From CAINVV01 sp037137375 (GTDB lineage Bacteria > Bacteroidota > Bacteroidia > Bacteroidales > Prolixibacteraceae): a stretch of DNA of 64,000 nucleotides. The translations under genes were made by a program, and so were the position numbers. How positions within the stretch are numbered: the first letter of the stretch is position 1; the number at the start of each line of letters is the position of its first letter. The notes beneath the pieces are model-generated. The model was not told the DNA's origin. It worked only from the letters and a program-made list of their open reading frames with translations, and did no database searches. This document shows, piece after piece, positions 27,447-36,717 of the stretch. Location: NCBI GenBank assembly GCA_037137375.1, contig JBAXKJ010000011.1, forward strand, positions 77,785 through 141,784, written 5' to 3'.

Positions 27447-27472
27447 AACGATGAAATGTGTTAAAACTCGAC

Positions 27473-27492
27473 ACTTTTGATATCACAAAAGT
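27473..27492. promoter_or_regulatory. Perfect inverted repeat upstream of the maltose importer gene
   Basis: ACTTTTG-ATATCA-CAAAAGT has perfect 7-bp arms 27 bases before the importer ATG. No T-run follows on the minus strand, so an operator or leader hairpin is more likely than a terminator for the LacI gene. The sequence is unlike the GCAA/TTGC site found near 28818, so it may bind a different protein. Confidence 0.4.
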
Positions 27493-27644
27493 TCAAACAC
27501 TGAAATGGCTTTATGTAAAAAGGGAAATCATGCCTGAAGGGGCACGATAAAGGGAGGCACTAAATAAATGATTTTCGAGTACAAACGTATAAAAAGAATT
27601 ATACAAAAAGCAAGATATTCCTTTTTTTTTCAAATATTCCTTTT

Positions 27645-28661
27645 TCAGATCTTTCTCTTCGTCGATTCACGGATGACCAGATCAGTATCAATATAGGTGG
27701 TTTTATGCTGGCCATTAGCAGGTCTTTCTATTCTTTCGAGCAGAAGCTTCGCGGCCTCAACTCCCATTTTATAGCCGTGTTGATTGACAGAACTTAAGGT
27801 CGGAGTGGTGATATCTGAGAAGAATCCTGCAGAGAATCCGATAATAGCTACTCTATTTGGTACGTCTATCGACATGCGTTGCAATGTTTTCATGGCTCCA
27901 ACAGCAGTCATGTCATTGACGGCGAAAATGGCATCCGGAGGTGTGGACAGGTGCATCAGGTTCCTGGTCGCATTCTCGGCCAGTTCGAAAGAGTCGGCAA
28001 CAATGACCCACTCTTCCCGGAAGGGTATCCCATGATCTTTCAACGCCTGTTTATAACCTTCAAGTCGCTTGAAACCAATCCCAAGCGTTGCCGGGGCGGC
28101 CAGGTGCGCAATCCGTCTGCATCCGGTTTCAATGAGATGCCTGGTGGCATTATACGCAGCTTGCTGATCATCAATAATAACCCGGTCGACCTCTATATCT
28201 TCCGGCGCACGGTCAAAAAAGACGATTGGAATGCCTTTTTCCTCCAGATTCTGAAGGTGTGTCAACGTCTGAGTCTCCTTTGATATGGAAACAAGCAAAC
28301 CTTCAACCCTGTTGGATTCAAGCGCCTGGGCGTTGATAATTTCGCGGGCATATCGCTCATTGGACTGACAAACCATCACATTATACCCAGCATCATAAGC
28401 TACATCCTCAATTCCGCTGATGACAGTTGAGAAAAAATAGTGAACGACTTCGGGAATGATTACACCAATGGTATTGGTCCTGCTGTTCTTCAGCGAAAGC
28501 GCCACCGCATTGGGTTTGTATTTAAGTTTTATGGCCAGTTCATTGACAGCATCCTTGGTTTCCCTGCTGATATCCGGATGGTCTTTAAGTGCCCTTGAAA
28601 CCGTTGAAGCAGAAATATTGAGCGCTTTAGCGATGTCTTTTATCGTTATAGGACTACTCAT
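27645..28661 (-). CDS. LacI/GalR-family regulator of the starch/maltose locus
   Basis: This 338-residue protein has an N-terminal LacI HTH (TIKDIAKALNISASTVSRALKDHP, about 6-29), the hinge helix (KPNAVALSLKNSRTNTIGVI) and a periplasmic-binding-protein-like effector domain (about 62-335) ending with IRESTKRKI. It is placed between the importer operon and the divergent SusC-SusF operon. This matches Bacteroidota maltose regulators of LacI type, used where Bacteroides uses SusR. The ligand is probably maltose or a maltodextrin, an inference from context. A likely binding site (GCAAACGATTGC) sits at 28818-28829 in the divergent intergenic region. Confidence 0.92.
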   Translation of the reverse strand: MSSPITIKDIAKALNISASTVSRALKDHPDISRETKDAVNELAIKLKYKPNAVALSLKNSRTNTIGVIIPEVVHYFFSTVISGIEDVAYDAGYNVMVCQSNERYAREIINAQALESNRVEGLLVSISKETQTLTHLQNLEEKGIPIVFFDRAPEDIEVDRVIIDDQQAAYNATRHLIETGCRRIAHLAAPATLGIGFKRLEGYKQALKDHGIPFREEWVIVADSFELAENATRNLMHLSTPPDAIFAVNDMTAVGAMKTLQRMSIDVPNRVAIIGFSAGFFSDITTPTLSSVNQHGYKMGVEAAKLLLERIERPANGQHKTTYIDTDLVIRESTKRKI

Positions 28662-29027
28662 TGAAAACGTAAGTTAGTATGGTATTTTTCTAGCTGCAAG
28701 TTAGTCAATTTTCGAACATTTTACTTATTCTGACAAACGCTAAAAAATGCCGAAATCTTAAAAAATGAGTTGAAAACAAAAAACATGTTGTAAAACATTT
28801 TTGATGCAAACGTAACCGCAAACGATTGCATAACATTTTTTTCGGTGCGCGTAAAAAGTGATGTTTAAGTAATTGTTAATTTATATTTATTTGCAGCATT
28901 GAAATGGTTTTAATTAAAGGTTTCAGGCACTAAACAAATTGATTTTCAACGTTCTTATGACAAAAATAATGCTGCTTGACGCATTTAAATCTTTAACCAT
29001 GATTTATGAACCCATAATTTGATTCAC
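28662..29027. other. Divergent control region between LacI gene and SusC operon (366 bases)
   Basis: This A/T-rich region holds no credible ORF. It contains the LacI-type palindrome at 28818-28829, a related half-site TGCAAACGTA just before it (28805-28814), an AACATGTT palindrome near 28783, and a near-consensus -7 element TTTATTTG at 28886-28893 (one mismatch to TAnnTTTG) for the plus-strand operon. No clear promoter was found for the LacI gene. The SusC mRNA would have a leader of roughly 125 bases, with no recognised riboswitch. Confidence 0.5.
28818..28829. promoter_or_regulatory. Candidate LacI-type operator
   Basis: GCAAACGATTGC has GCAA/TTGC arms around a central CG, the usual shape of LacI-family sites. 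It lies about 57 bases upstream of the possible -7 element of the SusC operon, a position that would suit activation. Twelve bases upstream is a second partial copy (TGCAAACGTA). Confidence 0.5.
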
Positions 29028-32000
29028 ATGAAAATTGAGTTAGCAAAGATGAAGATTCTTTGGTTTTTCCTACTGGCGGTACTTACACTACCAGCCTTTG
29101 CTCAGGAAAAATCCATCTCCGGAACTGTCACAGATGCTTCCAGTAAGGAATCTCTGATCGGAGTGACCGTGCAGGTGCAGGGTACGACTATCGGTACTGC
29201 CACAGACATTGATGGCAAGTTTAACCTCAAAGTTAAGCCCGGACAAAAATTAGTATTCTCATTTGTTGGTTATGTTTCCCAGACCATTGATGTCGGCCAG
29301 CAGACTTCCTTGAAAATCGCTTTAAGTCCTCAGACCCAGGGATTGGATGAAGTTGTTGTGATTGGCTACGGTACCGTCAAGAAAAATGATGCGACAGGGG
29401 CCGTTAGCACTGTCAGTTCCAAAGATTTCGCCAAAGGCGGAATTACTTCTCCGCAAGATCTGATCGTTGGTAAGAGCGCCGGTACGGTAATCACCTCATC
29501 TGGTGGTGCACCGGGAGCCGGATCGACCATCCGCATCAGGGGAGGTTCCTCTATGTCAGCCAGCAACGACCCGTTGATTATCATTGACGGATTTCCTGTT
29601 AGCAACTCTGGAATCTCAGGATTGGCAAACCCATTGTCCACCATCAACCCCAATGACATTGAGACTTTCACAGTCTTGAAAGATGCATCCGCTACCGCGA
29701 TTTATGGTTCCAGGGCCTCCAATGGTGTCATCTTAATTACCACTAAAAAGGGAACAGCCGGCAAACCAATGAAAATTGAATATAACGGAACTTTCTCTGC
29801 CAATACCATTCCTGCCTATATGGATGTTTTGTCGGGTGATGAGTTGAGATCACTGGCCCTTACCCTTGCGCAAAAGAGCGCTGTTGGTTTGAGCATGGGA
29901 GCACTCGGCCGCTTAGGCAACCAGAATACCAACTGGCAAAAAGAAATCTATCAGACGGCTCTTGCCCACGATCATAATATCAGTTTGAGCGGTGGTGTCA
30001 AGACCATGCCTTACCGGGCTTCGCTCGGGTATACCAATCAAAATGGTATTTTGAAGACTACCAATATGGAGCGTTCCACGCTGGCAATCGGTCTCGATCC
30101 TACCTTCCTGGATAAAACTTTGAAAGTAAGTTTTAACGTCAAAGGAAGTTATACCAAACAAAATTTCGGAGACCAGGGTGCTGTTGGATCAGCAGTATTC
30201 TTTGATCCGACTCAGCCTGTCATGAACGGAAATACCAAATTTGGAGGCTATTATACCTGGATCAACCTGTCAGATGTGCTTCCAGATGGTTCTATGGATC
30301 CAAACGGAAGCCCAAACCCGATTGGTGTTTCCAACCCGGTAGCTATGCTGAATCAAACAGATAACAAATCTTCTGTAAAACGCGTTTTAGGAAATATCCA
30401 ACTGGATTACAGATTTCCATTTCTGCCTGATCTAAGGGCTAATGTGAACGCAGGATACGATTATTTTTCTACCACTGGGCATAATAATGCTCCTAATAAT
30501 GCTGCATTTACTTTCAGAAACGGTATCGGAAAGGTCAACGATTATTCACAGACCGGAAAAACCTCACTATTCGACTTCTATCTGAATTATGTAAAGGATA
30601 TTAAGTCAGCTAAGAGTAAAATTGACGCTACCGCCGGATATTCATGGCAACACTTCTACAAGGACGGCACCTCATTCTCAAGCAATGGCGACGGTACCCA
30701 GATTTCAGATAATCACTCCTCTTTTATCAACGAGAACTACCTGATCTCCTTCTTCGGTCGTTTAAATTATACTTTCATGGAGCGTTACCTGCTGACTTTT
30801 ACAGTTCGTGACGACGGTTCCTCCAGATTTTCAGAGTCGAACAGATGGGGTATCTTCCCTGCTGCAGCAGTCGCATGGAAAGTTAAGGATGAGTCCTTCC
30901 TTAAGAATGTGAATGCAGTTTCAGATCTTAAACTTAGACTGGGCTGGGGTATCACTGGCCAGCAAGATATAGGTAATGATTTCCCTTATCTGCCAGTTTA
31001 CCGCGAGAGTACTGCAACGGCGCAATATCAGTTCGGTAATAATACATTCTACAACACGCTTCGCCCAAATCCTTACGATGCAAACATCAAATGGGAGCAA
31101 ACAGCTACATACAATCTCGGTCTGGATTTTGGCTTCCTAAAAAACAGGATTACAGGATCAATCGATGCATACAAGCGTGAAACGAAAGACTTGTTAAACT
31201 TTATCCCGATTGCAGCCGGAAGTAACTTCTCCAACTTCCTGACAACCAATGTTGGTAACCTCGAAAACAAGGGTATTGAACTTTCATTGACAGGTCAGAT
31301 CATCACTTCAAAAGACTTGAACTGGAGTGTCGGATTCAATGCTGCATATAATGAAAACAAGATCACCAAGCTGACAAAAACTGATGATCCAAACTACGCA
31401 GGTGTGGATGTAGGTGGAATCGGCGGCGGTGTCGGTAACTTCATTCAGAACCAAAGCGTTGGATTTCCTTCCAACTCCTTCTTCGTATTCCAGCAGGTAT
31501 ACGGATCAAACGGCATGCCTATCGAAGGTCTCTATGTGGATCGTACAGGCACCGGTGGTACCATCACCAGCAACAACCTGAACAAGTACCATTACAAGAA
31601 ACCCGCACCCGATTATACAGTAGGTATCAATACCAGATTGTCTTATAAACAAGTTGACTTCTCCTTCTCAGGCAGAGCTAATATTGGGAACTATGTTTAC
31701 AATAATGTCGCCTCCGGAGCACTTTATTCAACAGTTTACAACCAGTCAGGTTTCTTTAATAACTTACCTCAGCAGGTCAACGACGCTAAATTCACCAACA
31801 CCCAGTATTTCTCTGATCTCTATGTCGAGAACGCTTCCTTCTTTAAAATGGATAACATGAGTGTCGGATACAATTTCGAGAAATTCTATAGAGCCAGGTT
31901 GAGCCTGACAGTACAGAATGCCTTTACAATTACCAAATACAAAGGACTCGATCCTGAGGTTAATGGAGGTATCGACAATAATTTTTATCCCCGTCCGAGA

Positions 32001-32033
32001 GTATATGTACTTGGCGTAAATCTTACATTCTAA
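29028..32033 (+). CDS. susC: SusC-family TonB-dependent transporter of the starch locus
   Basis: I start at ATG 29028 (MKIELAKMKILWFF); a TTG nine bases upstream is a poorer choice. The protein has 1001 residues. It has a signal peptide (1-25, ending PAFAQ) and a carboxypeptidase-regulatory-like domain (about 28-101; ISGTVTDASSKESLIGVTV). LDEVVVIGYGTVKK at 106-119 is the SusC signature. A plug follows (about 118-230; TFTVLKDASATAIYGSRASNG), then a beta-barrel ending YVLGVNLTF. It imports maltodextrins together with the SusD 18 bases downstream. The locus around it (SusD, SusE, SusF, GH13, GH65, LacI) is why I use the sus name. Confidence 0.95.
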   Translation: MKIELAKMKILWFFLLAVLTLPAFAQEKSISGTVTDASSKESLIGVTVQVQGTTIGTATDIDGKFNLKVKPGQKLVFSFVGYVSQTIDVGQQTSLKIALSPQTQGLDEVVVIGYGTVKKNDATGAVSTVSSKDFAKGGITSPQDLIVGKSAGTVITSSGGAPGAGSTIRIRGGSSMSASNDPLIIIDGFPVSNSGISGLANPLSTINPNDIETFTVLKDASATAIYGSRASNGVILITTKKGTAGKPMKIEYNGTFSANTIPAYMDVLSGDELRSLALTLAQKSAVGLSMGALGRLGNQNTNWQKEIYQTALAHDHNISLSGGVKTMPYRASLGYTNQNGILKTTNMERSTLAIGLDPTFLDKTLKVSFNVKGSYTKQNFGDQGAVGSAVFFDPTQPVMNGNTKFGGYYTWINLSDVLPDGSMDPNGSPNPIGVSNPVAMLNQTDNKSSVKRVLGNIQLDYRFPFLPDLRANVNAGYDYFSTTGHNNAPNNAAFTFRNGIGKVNDYSQTGKTSLFDFYLNYVKDIKSAKSKIDATAGYSWQHFYKDGTSFSSNGDGTQISDNHSSFINENYLISFFGRLNYTFMERYLLTFTVRDDGSSRFSESNRWGIFPAAAVAWKVKDESFLKNVNAVSDLKLRLGWGITGQQDIGNDFPYLPVYRESTATAQYQFGNNTFYNTLRPNPYDANIKWEQTATYNLGLDFGFLKNRITGSIDAYKRETKDLLNFIPIAAGSNFSNFLTTNVGNLENKGIELSLTGQIITSKDLNWSVGFNAAYNENKITKLTKTDDPNYAGVDVGGIGGGVGNFIQNQSVGFPSNSFFVFQQVYGSNGMPIEGLYVDRTGTGGTITSNNLNKYHYKKPAPDYTVGINTRLSYKQVDFSFSGRANIGNYVYNNVASGALYSTVYNQSGFFNNLPQQVNDAKFTNTQYFSDLYVENASFFKMDNMSVGYNFEKFYRARLSLTVQNAFTITKYKGLDPEVNGGIDNNFYPRPRVYVLGVNLTF

Positions 32034-32051
32034 CTTTATTAAGAATACGAC

Positions 32052-33614
32052 ATGAAAAGTTATAAAATTAAATCCATAGCTGTACTCTTTGCCGCACTGA
32101 TGGTTACTTCCTGCGTCAAAGACTTGAATCTTACGCCGAAAGATCCAAATATCGTAACCTCACTAACAGTTTACAGTACCCCAGCTGCTTACAAAGAGGG
32201 TCTTGCAAAACTGTATGCGACTTTTGCCCTCAGCGGCCAGCAGGGCCCTTCAGGGCAGGCCGATATCGCCGGAATTGATGAGGGTTTCTCCAACTACCTG
32301 CGTCAATACTGGAATGCTCAGGAATTATCTACCGATGAAGCCGTTATGGCATGGAATGATGCATCAATCAAGGACTTCCACTGGCAAACCTGGGCTCCCA
32401 ATGACGTGTTTATTGCCGCAATATATTCTCGCATCATGTACACCGTTGCCCTATGCAATGAGTACGTTCGGGCTACCGCAGGCAATACCAACACCGATAT
32501 CATGAAATATGCTGCCGAGGCAAGATTCCTCCGCGCATTGGCATATTCCCACGCAATCGACCTTTTCGGCAATCCTCCTTTCGTAACAGAAGCAGATTCA
32601 CCAGGCGCTTTCTTCCCAACACAGACTACCCGTACTGCCCTATTTACCTATATCGAATCGGAACTCAAGGCGATTGAAAATTTGCTTGGAGCGCCAAAAT
32701 TTGAATACGGCCGTGCCGATCAGGCTGCTGCTTGGACACTCCTGGCAAAACTCTATCTGAACGCCAAGACTTACAATGGCTCAGATAAAAATGCGGATTG
32801 TGTTACCTATTGCAATAAAGTTATCGCTGCCGGTTATACGCTGAATACAAAATATGCCAATAACTTCACTGCAGACAACAACATCAGCCCTGAGATGATC
32901 TTCCCTATCACCAACGACGGCGCACATACCCAATCTTATGGTGGAATGACTTACCTCATCCATGCTCAAATTGGCGGATCTATGTCTCCAGCGAAATTTG
33001 GTGTCGGTGGCGGTTGGGGTGGCATTCGTACCACGAAAGCCCTTGTTAACAAATTCCCAGATGTAACAGGAGCTGCCGACAAACGTGCGATGTTCTGGAC
33101 GGACGGTCAGAAGCTGGATATTTTGGATATTGGTCAGTTTACAGACGGATATGCCATTACGAAATATTCAAACCTTACTTCAACTGGCGCGGCTGCACCA
33201 CACGCACATCCCGACTTCGTGGATACCGACTACCCGATGTTCCGCCTTGCCGACGTCTATCTGATGTATGCCGAAGCAACTCTTAGAGGTGCCTCTACCG
33301 GGAATGCCACGACTGCATTGGGTTACGTCAACGCAATTCGTGCCAGAGCTTATGGCAATGCCACTGGTAATATCACGACCGCTCAGTTGACTCTGGATTT
33401 CCTTCTGGATGAACGTTCCCGTGAACTTTACTGGGAAGGTACCCGTCGTACAGACCTGATCCGTTATGGAAAATTCACCGGCGGAACCTACTTGTGGCCC
33501 TGGAAAGGAAAAGTTGCCGCAGGAGCTTCAACCGAGGCCTTCCGCGATCTATATCCTATCCCATCAAATGATTTAGGAGCAAATCCGACATTAAAACAAA
33601 ACACTGGTTATTAA
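32052..33614 (+). CDS. susD: SusD-family starch-binding lipoprotein
   Basis: This 520-residue protein has a lipoprotein signal with lipobox VTSC (Cys21). RagB/SusD features are the helical TPR-like segments (AKLYATFALSG; AEARFLRALAYSHAIDLFG), the mid-region WTLLAKLYLNA and the C-terminal DLYPIPSNDLGANPTLKQNTGY, which is the common SusD ending. LDERSRELYWEGTRRTDLIRYGKF is a strongly conserved SusD block. It binds starch at the cell surface and caps the SusC channel. It is 18 bases after susC and 23 before susE. Confidence 0.96.
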   Translation: MKSYKIKSIAVLFAALMVTSCVKDLNLTPKDPNIVTSLTVYSTPAAYKEGLAKLYATFALSGQQGPSGQADIAGIDEGFSNYLRQYWNAQELSTDEAVMAWNDASIKDFHWQTWAPNDVFIAAIYSRIMYTVALCNEYVRATAGNTNTDIMKYAAEARFLRALAYSHAIDLFGNPPFVTEADSPGAFFPTQTTRTALFTYIESELKAIENLLGAPKFEYGRADQAAAWTLLAKLYLNAKTYNGSDKNADCVTYCNKVIAAGYTLNTKYANNFTADNNISPEMIFPITNDGAHTQSYGGMTYLIHAQIGGSMSPAKFGVGGGWGGIRTTKALVNKFPDVTGAADKRAMFWTDGQKLDILDIGQFTDGYAITKYSNLTSTGAAAPHAHPDFVDTDYPMFRLADVYLMYAEATLRGASTGNATTALGYVNAIRARAYGNATGNITTAQLTLDFLLDERSRELYWEGTRRTDLIRYGKFTGGTYLWPWKGKVAAGASTEAFRDLYPIPSNDLGANPTLKQNTGY

Positions 33615-33637
33615 TTAAACCGCTAAATTTTTGAGCA

Positions 33638-34633
33638 ATGAATAAAAAAATATTTATATATCTGACTTTCATTGGGTTGACCGGACTTTTGTTTTCTTGC
33701 GAGAAAGAAGGAACAAAAGCTGTATTGTTGGACAACCCTGTTGCCCCAACACTTGTCAGCGTTCCGGACCTGACCCTGAAAAGGACCAATGGCACGAATA
33801 CGCTCGAGTTTGTTGGTACTGCCGTAGATCCAGGCTTCCAGGCCTCCATCACCTATAACCTGGAAGCAGCTGCAAAAGGAACAAATTTTCAGAATCCTAT
33901 TTTGATCATGAGCGATAAACAGGATCTCTCTTTGAAAATAGCAGTAAGTGACCTGAACGGGATCTTGCTGAAATACTTTCCTGCCGATCAGGTTTCCTCC
34001 CTGGATTTCAGAATCAGATCTGTACTTTCACTCAGTAGCGGAACAGGATCCTATGTGTATAGTTCGATTGCCAAATCTGTTGATGTGACCACTTATGGTT
34101 TGCCTCGTCTCGACCTGGTTAATTCGGGCATTACGCAGAAAGTTGAATCCGCATTAGGGAACGGTGTATATGTCAACTTTGTAAAACTGGACGCAACCAA
34201 GGCTTTCACTGTGAAAGATCCGGATTCCAATACAGTTTATGGTGGCAAGACTGGAGTATTATCGGTCAATGGCACTGCAATTTCAGCTCCTGCCAGCGGC
34301 TGGTATAAACTCACCGTCGATACCAAGGGCTTGACTTACAAACTGGATCCTTACATGATAGGCCTGGTTGGAGATGCAACGCCAAACGGATGGAATGCAC
34401 CGGATTCTAAAATGGATTACAATGCTGCTACAGGAACATGGTCCATCAAGATCACACTGATTACCGGAAGTATTAAATTCAGGCTAAACGACGACTGGGG
34501 ATGGAACTTGGGTGGTACCACGGATAACCTCACACAAAACGGTGCAAACTGCTCTGTCAATGCAGGTACCTACACGATTACCCTGACTATCATCAACGGT
34601 ACGACCGGAACTTATAAAATTGTTAACAGCTAA
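33638..34633 (+). CDS. susE: SusE-like starch-binding lipoprotein
   Basis: This 331-residue protein has a lipobox LFSC (Cys21) and an N-terminal SusE Ig-like domain (about 30-140; LKRTNGTNTLEFVGTAVDPG). Two beta-sandwich modules follow: a divergent one (about 150-235) and a clear SusE/SusF starch-binding CBM (about 237-331). The latter has GLVGDATPNGW, KFRLNDDWGWNLGG and a C-terminal TYTITLTI strand; the Trp residues in NGW and DDWGW are the usual starch contacts. It lies in the susCDEF order. Its last module is nearly repeated in SusF, at both DNA and protein level. Confidence 0.92.
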   Translation: MNKKIFIYLTFIGLTGLLFSCEKEGTKAVLLDNPVAPTLVSVPDLTLKRTNGTNTLEFVGTAVDPGFQASITYNLEAAAKGTNFQNPILIMSDKQDLSLKIAVSDLNGILLKYFPADQVSSLDFRIRSVLSLSSGTGSYVYSSIAKSVDVTTYGLPRLDLVNSGITQKVESALGNGVYVNFVKLDATKAFTVKDPDSNTVYGGKTGVLSVNGTAISAPASGWYKLTVDTKGLTYKLDPYMIGLVGDATPNGWNAPDSKMDYNAATGTWSIKITLITGSIKFRLNDDWGWNLGGTTDNLTQNGANCSVNAGTYTITLTIINGTTGTYKIVNS

Positions 34634-34646
34634 AGATGGTTGGTAG

Positions 34647-34674
34647 GATTGCAGGCTGTAACAGGCCTGTAATC
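34647..34674 (+). promoter_or_regulatory. Intercistronic hairpin between susE and susF
   Basis: GATTGCAGGC (34647-34656) and GCCTGTAATC (34665-34674) pair over 10 bp with one G-T pair and an 8-base loop. No T-run follows, so it is more likely an RNA-stabilising or processing hairpin than a terminator. It stands in a 100-base gap, much longer than the other gaps in this operon. Confidence 0.5.
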
Positions 34675-34733
34675 TTCCATTCTGACAGTATTTTATACTA
34701 TAACAGATTATTTTGATCTTAAAAAAAAATCAT

Positions 34734-36590
34734 ATGAAAATAATGTCCAAATACAGATTATTGGCCATCCTGGTAACAGCAACCATCTTTTTTGCGACTT
34801 GTACCAAGGAAACTTCGAACGTCAGGTTACCTGCCACGATGGCTACTTCACAGACTCTGAACATCAAATCTGATGCTGCGACAGTAGTTGGATTTGTAGT
34901 AGCGCAGGGTGATGGCGTTGTGGAGAAGGGGATTTGCTACAACACTTCACCTGCACCGACCACTACCAATAACAAGGTAGCTTATGCCGGAACTGCTACC
35001 ACTGCCGCATTTAATGTTACACTTCCCGGACTTGCTTATGCAACCAAATATTACGCAAGGGCCTATGCCACCACTTCCGGTGGTACGGTCTACGGAGAAG
35101 AACTTAACTTCACCACATTGCCTGTAGTACCTACCGTCACAACGACTGCCATCACTGCGATTACGGGCAATGCAGCTGCCAGCGGCGGTAATGTAACAGT
35201 TGCGGGGGGTGCTGATGTCACTGCACGTGGTATTTGTTTCAGTACTACCAATCAGACACCGACAATTGCTGACACCAATACTTCTGATTCAAAGGGTACT
35301 GGTGTATTTTCAAGTGCGCTCGCCAGTCTGAAAGGCAATACTACCTATTATGTTCGTGCTTATGCTACCAATAGCGCAGGTACAGGCTATGGGACCGTCT
35401 TATCTTTTAAGACCCTGATCGACCTGCCTGTTGTTACCACGACCGATGTAACATTGATAACTAAAGTGTCTGCTGTTTCCGGTGGAGCCGTTACTTATGA
35501 TGGTGGTGGAACCGTTACCGCGAAGGGTCTTGCCTGGGGTACTGGTGCCAACCCGACAGTCGCTGGTTCAAAGATTGACGGTGGAACCGGATTAGGTGCC
35601 TTCGTCAGCAACCTCACCGGATTGGCAAAATTCACGACCTATCACGTACGTGCTTATGCAACGAACAGTGCAGGTACAGCTTATGGTTCAGATGTGACAT
35701 TTACAACACTCGCTGACATTATTACCTGGAACGTTCCTGGTGACTATGTTGCCGCCAGCTATCCCGGTTCAGCTTATGCCGACTGGTCTCCTGATAAATC
35801 ACCTCAGGTCATCAGTACCATCGCAGCTCCGAATAGCCTGGAAGGATATGTCTATATGGCCAACGCAAGCAACAATTGGAAATTTGCATCCCAGCCAAAC
35901 TGGAATGGTCCTAATTATGGTGATGATAACAAATCGGGCAAACTTGATCCAAATGCTGCCAACAATATCGCTTCACCAAAAGGATACTACAAATTGAATG
36001 TTGATGCAACTAAAATGACCTACACTGCCGTGGCCACCACCTGGGGTCTTATCGGGGATGCAACGCCAAACGGTTGGAATGACGAGACAGCCTTAACTTT
36101 CGATCCTGCACAGCAAATCTGGTGGGGTGCCATGCACTTAACAGCTGCCAGTATTAAATTCAGGGCTAACCATGATTGGGGTTACAATTATGGAAGTGAT
36201 AAGGCAGATGGTACCTTAGGTGCCGGTGCTGCGAATATTCCTGTTAGTTTGGAAGCCGATTATGTGATTAACCTGAACTTAAGCAAACCAAATGCATATA
36301 CCTATAGCGCAAACAGATGGGGTATTATCGGTGATGCTACTCCAGGCGGCTGGAATACAGATACCAACATGACCTGGGATGCTACGGCTAAGGTTCTTAA
36401 AGTAACACTGAATCTTACCGCAGGTTCCTATAAATTCAGGGCCAACGACGACTGGGCCGTAAATGTTGGAGGTAGTCTGACTGCCCTATCACAGGGAGGT
36501 GACAATATCCCTGTTGCGGTTGCCGGAAATTATACCATTACGTTGAATGTAAGCAAAGCGGTTTATACAGCAACCATTACAAAGAACTAA
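34734..36590 (+). CDS. susF: SusF-like lipoprotein with three fibronectin-like and three starch-binding modules
   Basis: I place the start at ATG 34734, preceded by an A-rich stretch; a TTG seven codons upstream would extend into it. The protein has 618 residues. The lipobox is FATC (Cys23). Three tandem beta modules of about 95 residues follow (35-128, 131-227, 232-326), each ending with a YYxRAYAT...G.G pattern and FxTL. Then come three C-terminal modules: a divergent one (331-435) and two clear starch CBMs (437-525, GLIGDATPNGW; 528-618, GIIGDATPGGW) with NHDWGYN and NDDWAVN aromatic sites. Known SusF has one Ig-like domain and three CBMs, so the triple fibronectin-like stalk is an expansion that could reach further from the membrane. 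Confidence 0.88.
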   Translation: MKIMSKYRLLAILVTATIFFATCTKETSNVRLPATMATSQTLNIKSDAATVVGFVVAQGDGVVEKGICYNTSPAPTTTNNKVAYAGTATTAAFNVTLPGLAYATKYYARAYATTSGGTVYGEELNFTTLPVVPTVTTTAITAITGNAAASGGNVTVAGGADVTARGICFSTTNQTPTIADTNTSDSKGTGVFSSALASLKGNTTYYVRAYATNSAGTGYGTVLSFKTLIDLPVVTTTDVTLITKVSAVSGGAVTYDGGGTVTAKGLAWGTGANPTVAGSKIDGGTGLGAFVSNLTGLAKFTTYHVRAYATNSAGTAYGSDVTFTTLADIITWNVPGDYVAASYPGSAYADWSPDKSPQVISTIAAPNSLEGYVYMANASNNWKFASQPNWNGPNYGDDNKSGKLDPNAANNIASPKGYYKLNVDATKMTYTAVATTWGLIGDATPNGWNDETALTFDPAQQIWWGAMHLTAASIKFRANHDWGYNYGSDKADGTLGAGAANIPVSLEADYVINLNLSKPNAYTYSANRWGIIGDATPGGWNTDTNMTWDATAKVLKVTLNLTAGSYKFRANDDWAVNVGGSLTALSQGGDNIPVAVAGNYTITLNVSKAVYTATITKN

Positions 36591-36611
36591 TTCACACACT
36601 TAGTTGATAGA

Positions 36612-36651
36612 GAGGGGGGGTAACTGCTTGACAGGGTCCCTCCCTTTTTTT
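36612..36651 (+). terminator. Intrinsic terminator after susF
   Basis: GAGGGGGGG (36612-36620) pairs with CCCTCCCTT (36638-36646) over 9 bp with two G-T pairs, and a T-run continues to 36651. It lies 21 bases after susF and 67 before the amylase start, so the amylase may be expressed at a lower level or from its own promoter. Confidence 0.65.
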
Positions 36652-36717
36652 GCACTGCAATCGTATACGCTGAACCCACCAAATTTTTTTAACTTCATAG
36701 TTCTTAATCTCCTTCCA

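Noticed and set aside
35034..35720. DNA tandem repeat or CRISPR-like array in susF
   Set aside because: The periodicity is from tandem protein modules of about 95 residues with diverged DNA, not short repeats with spacers.
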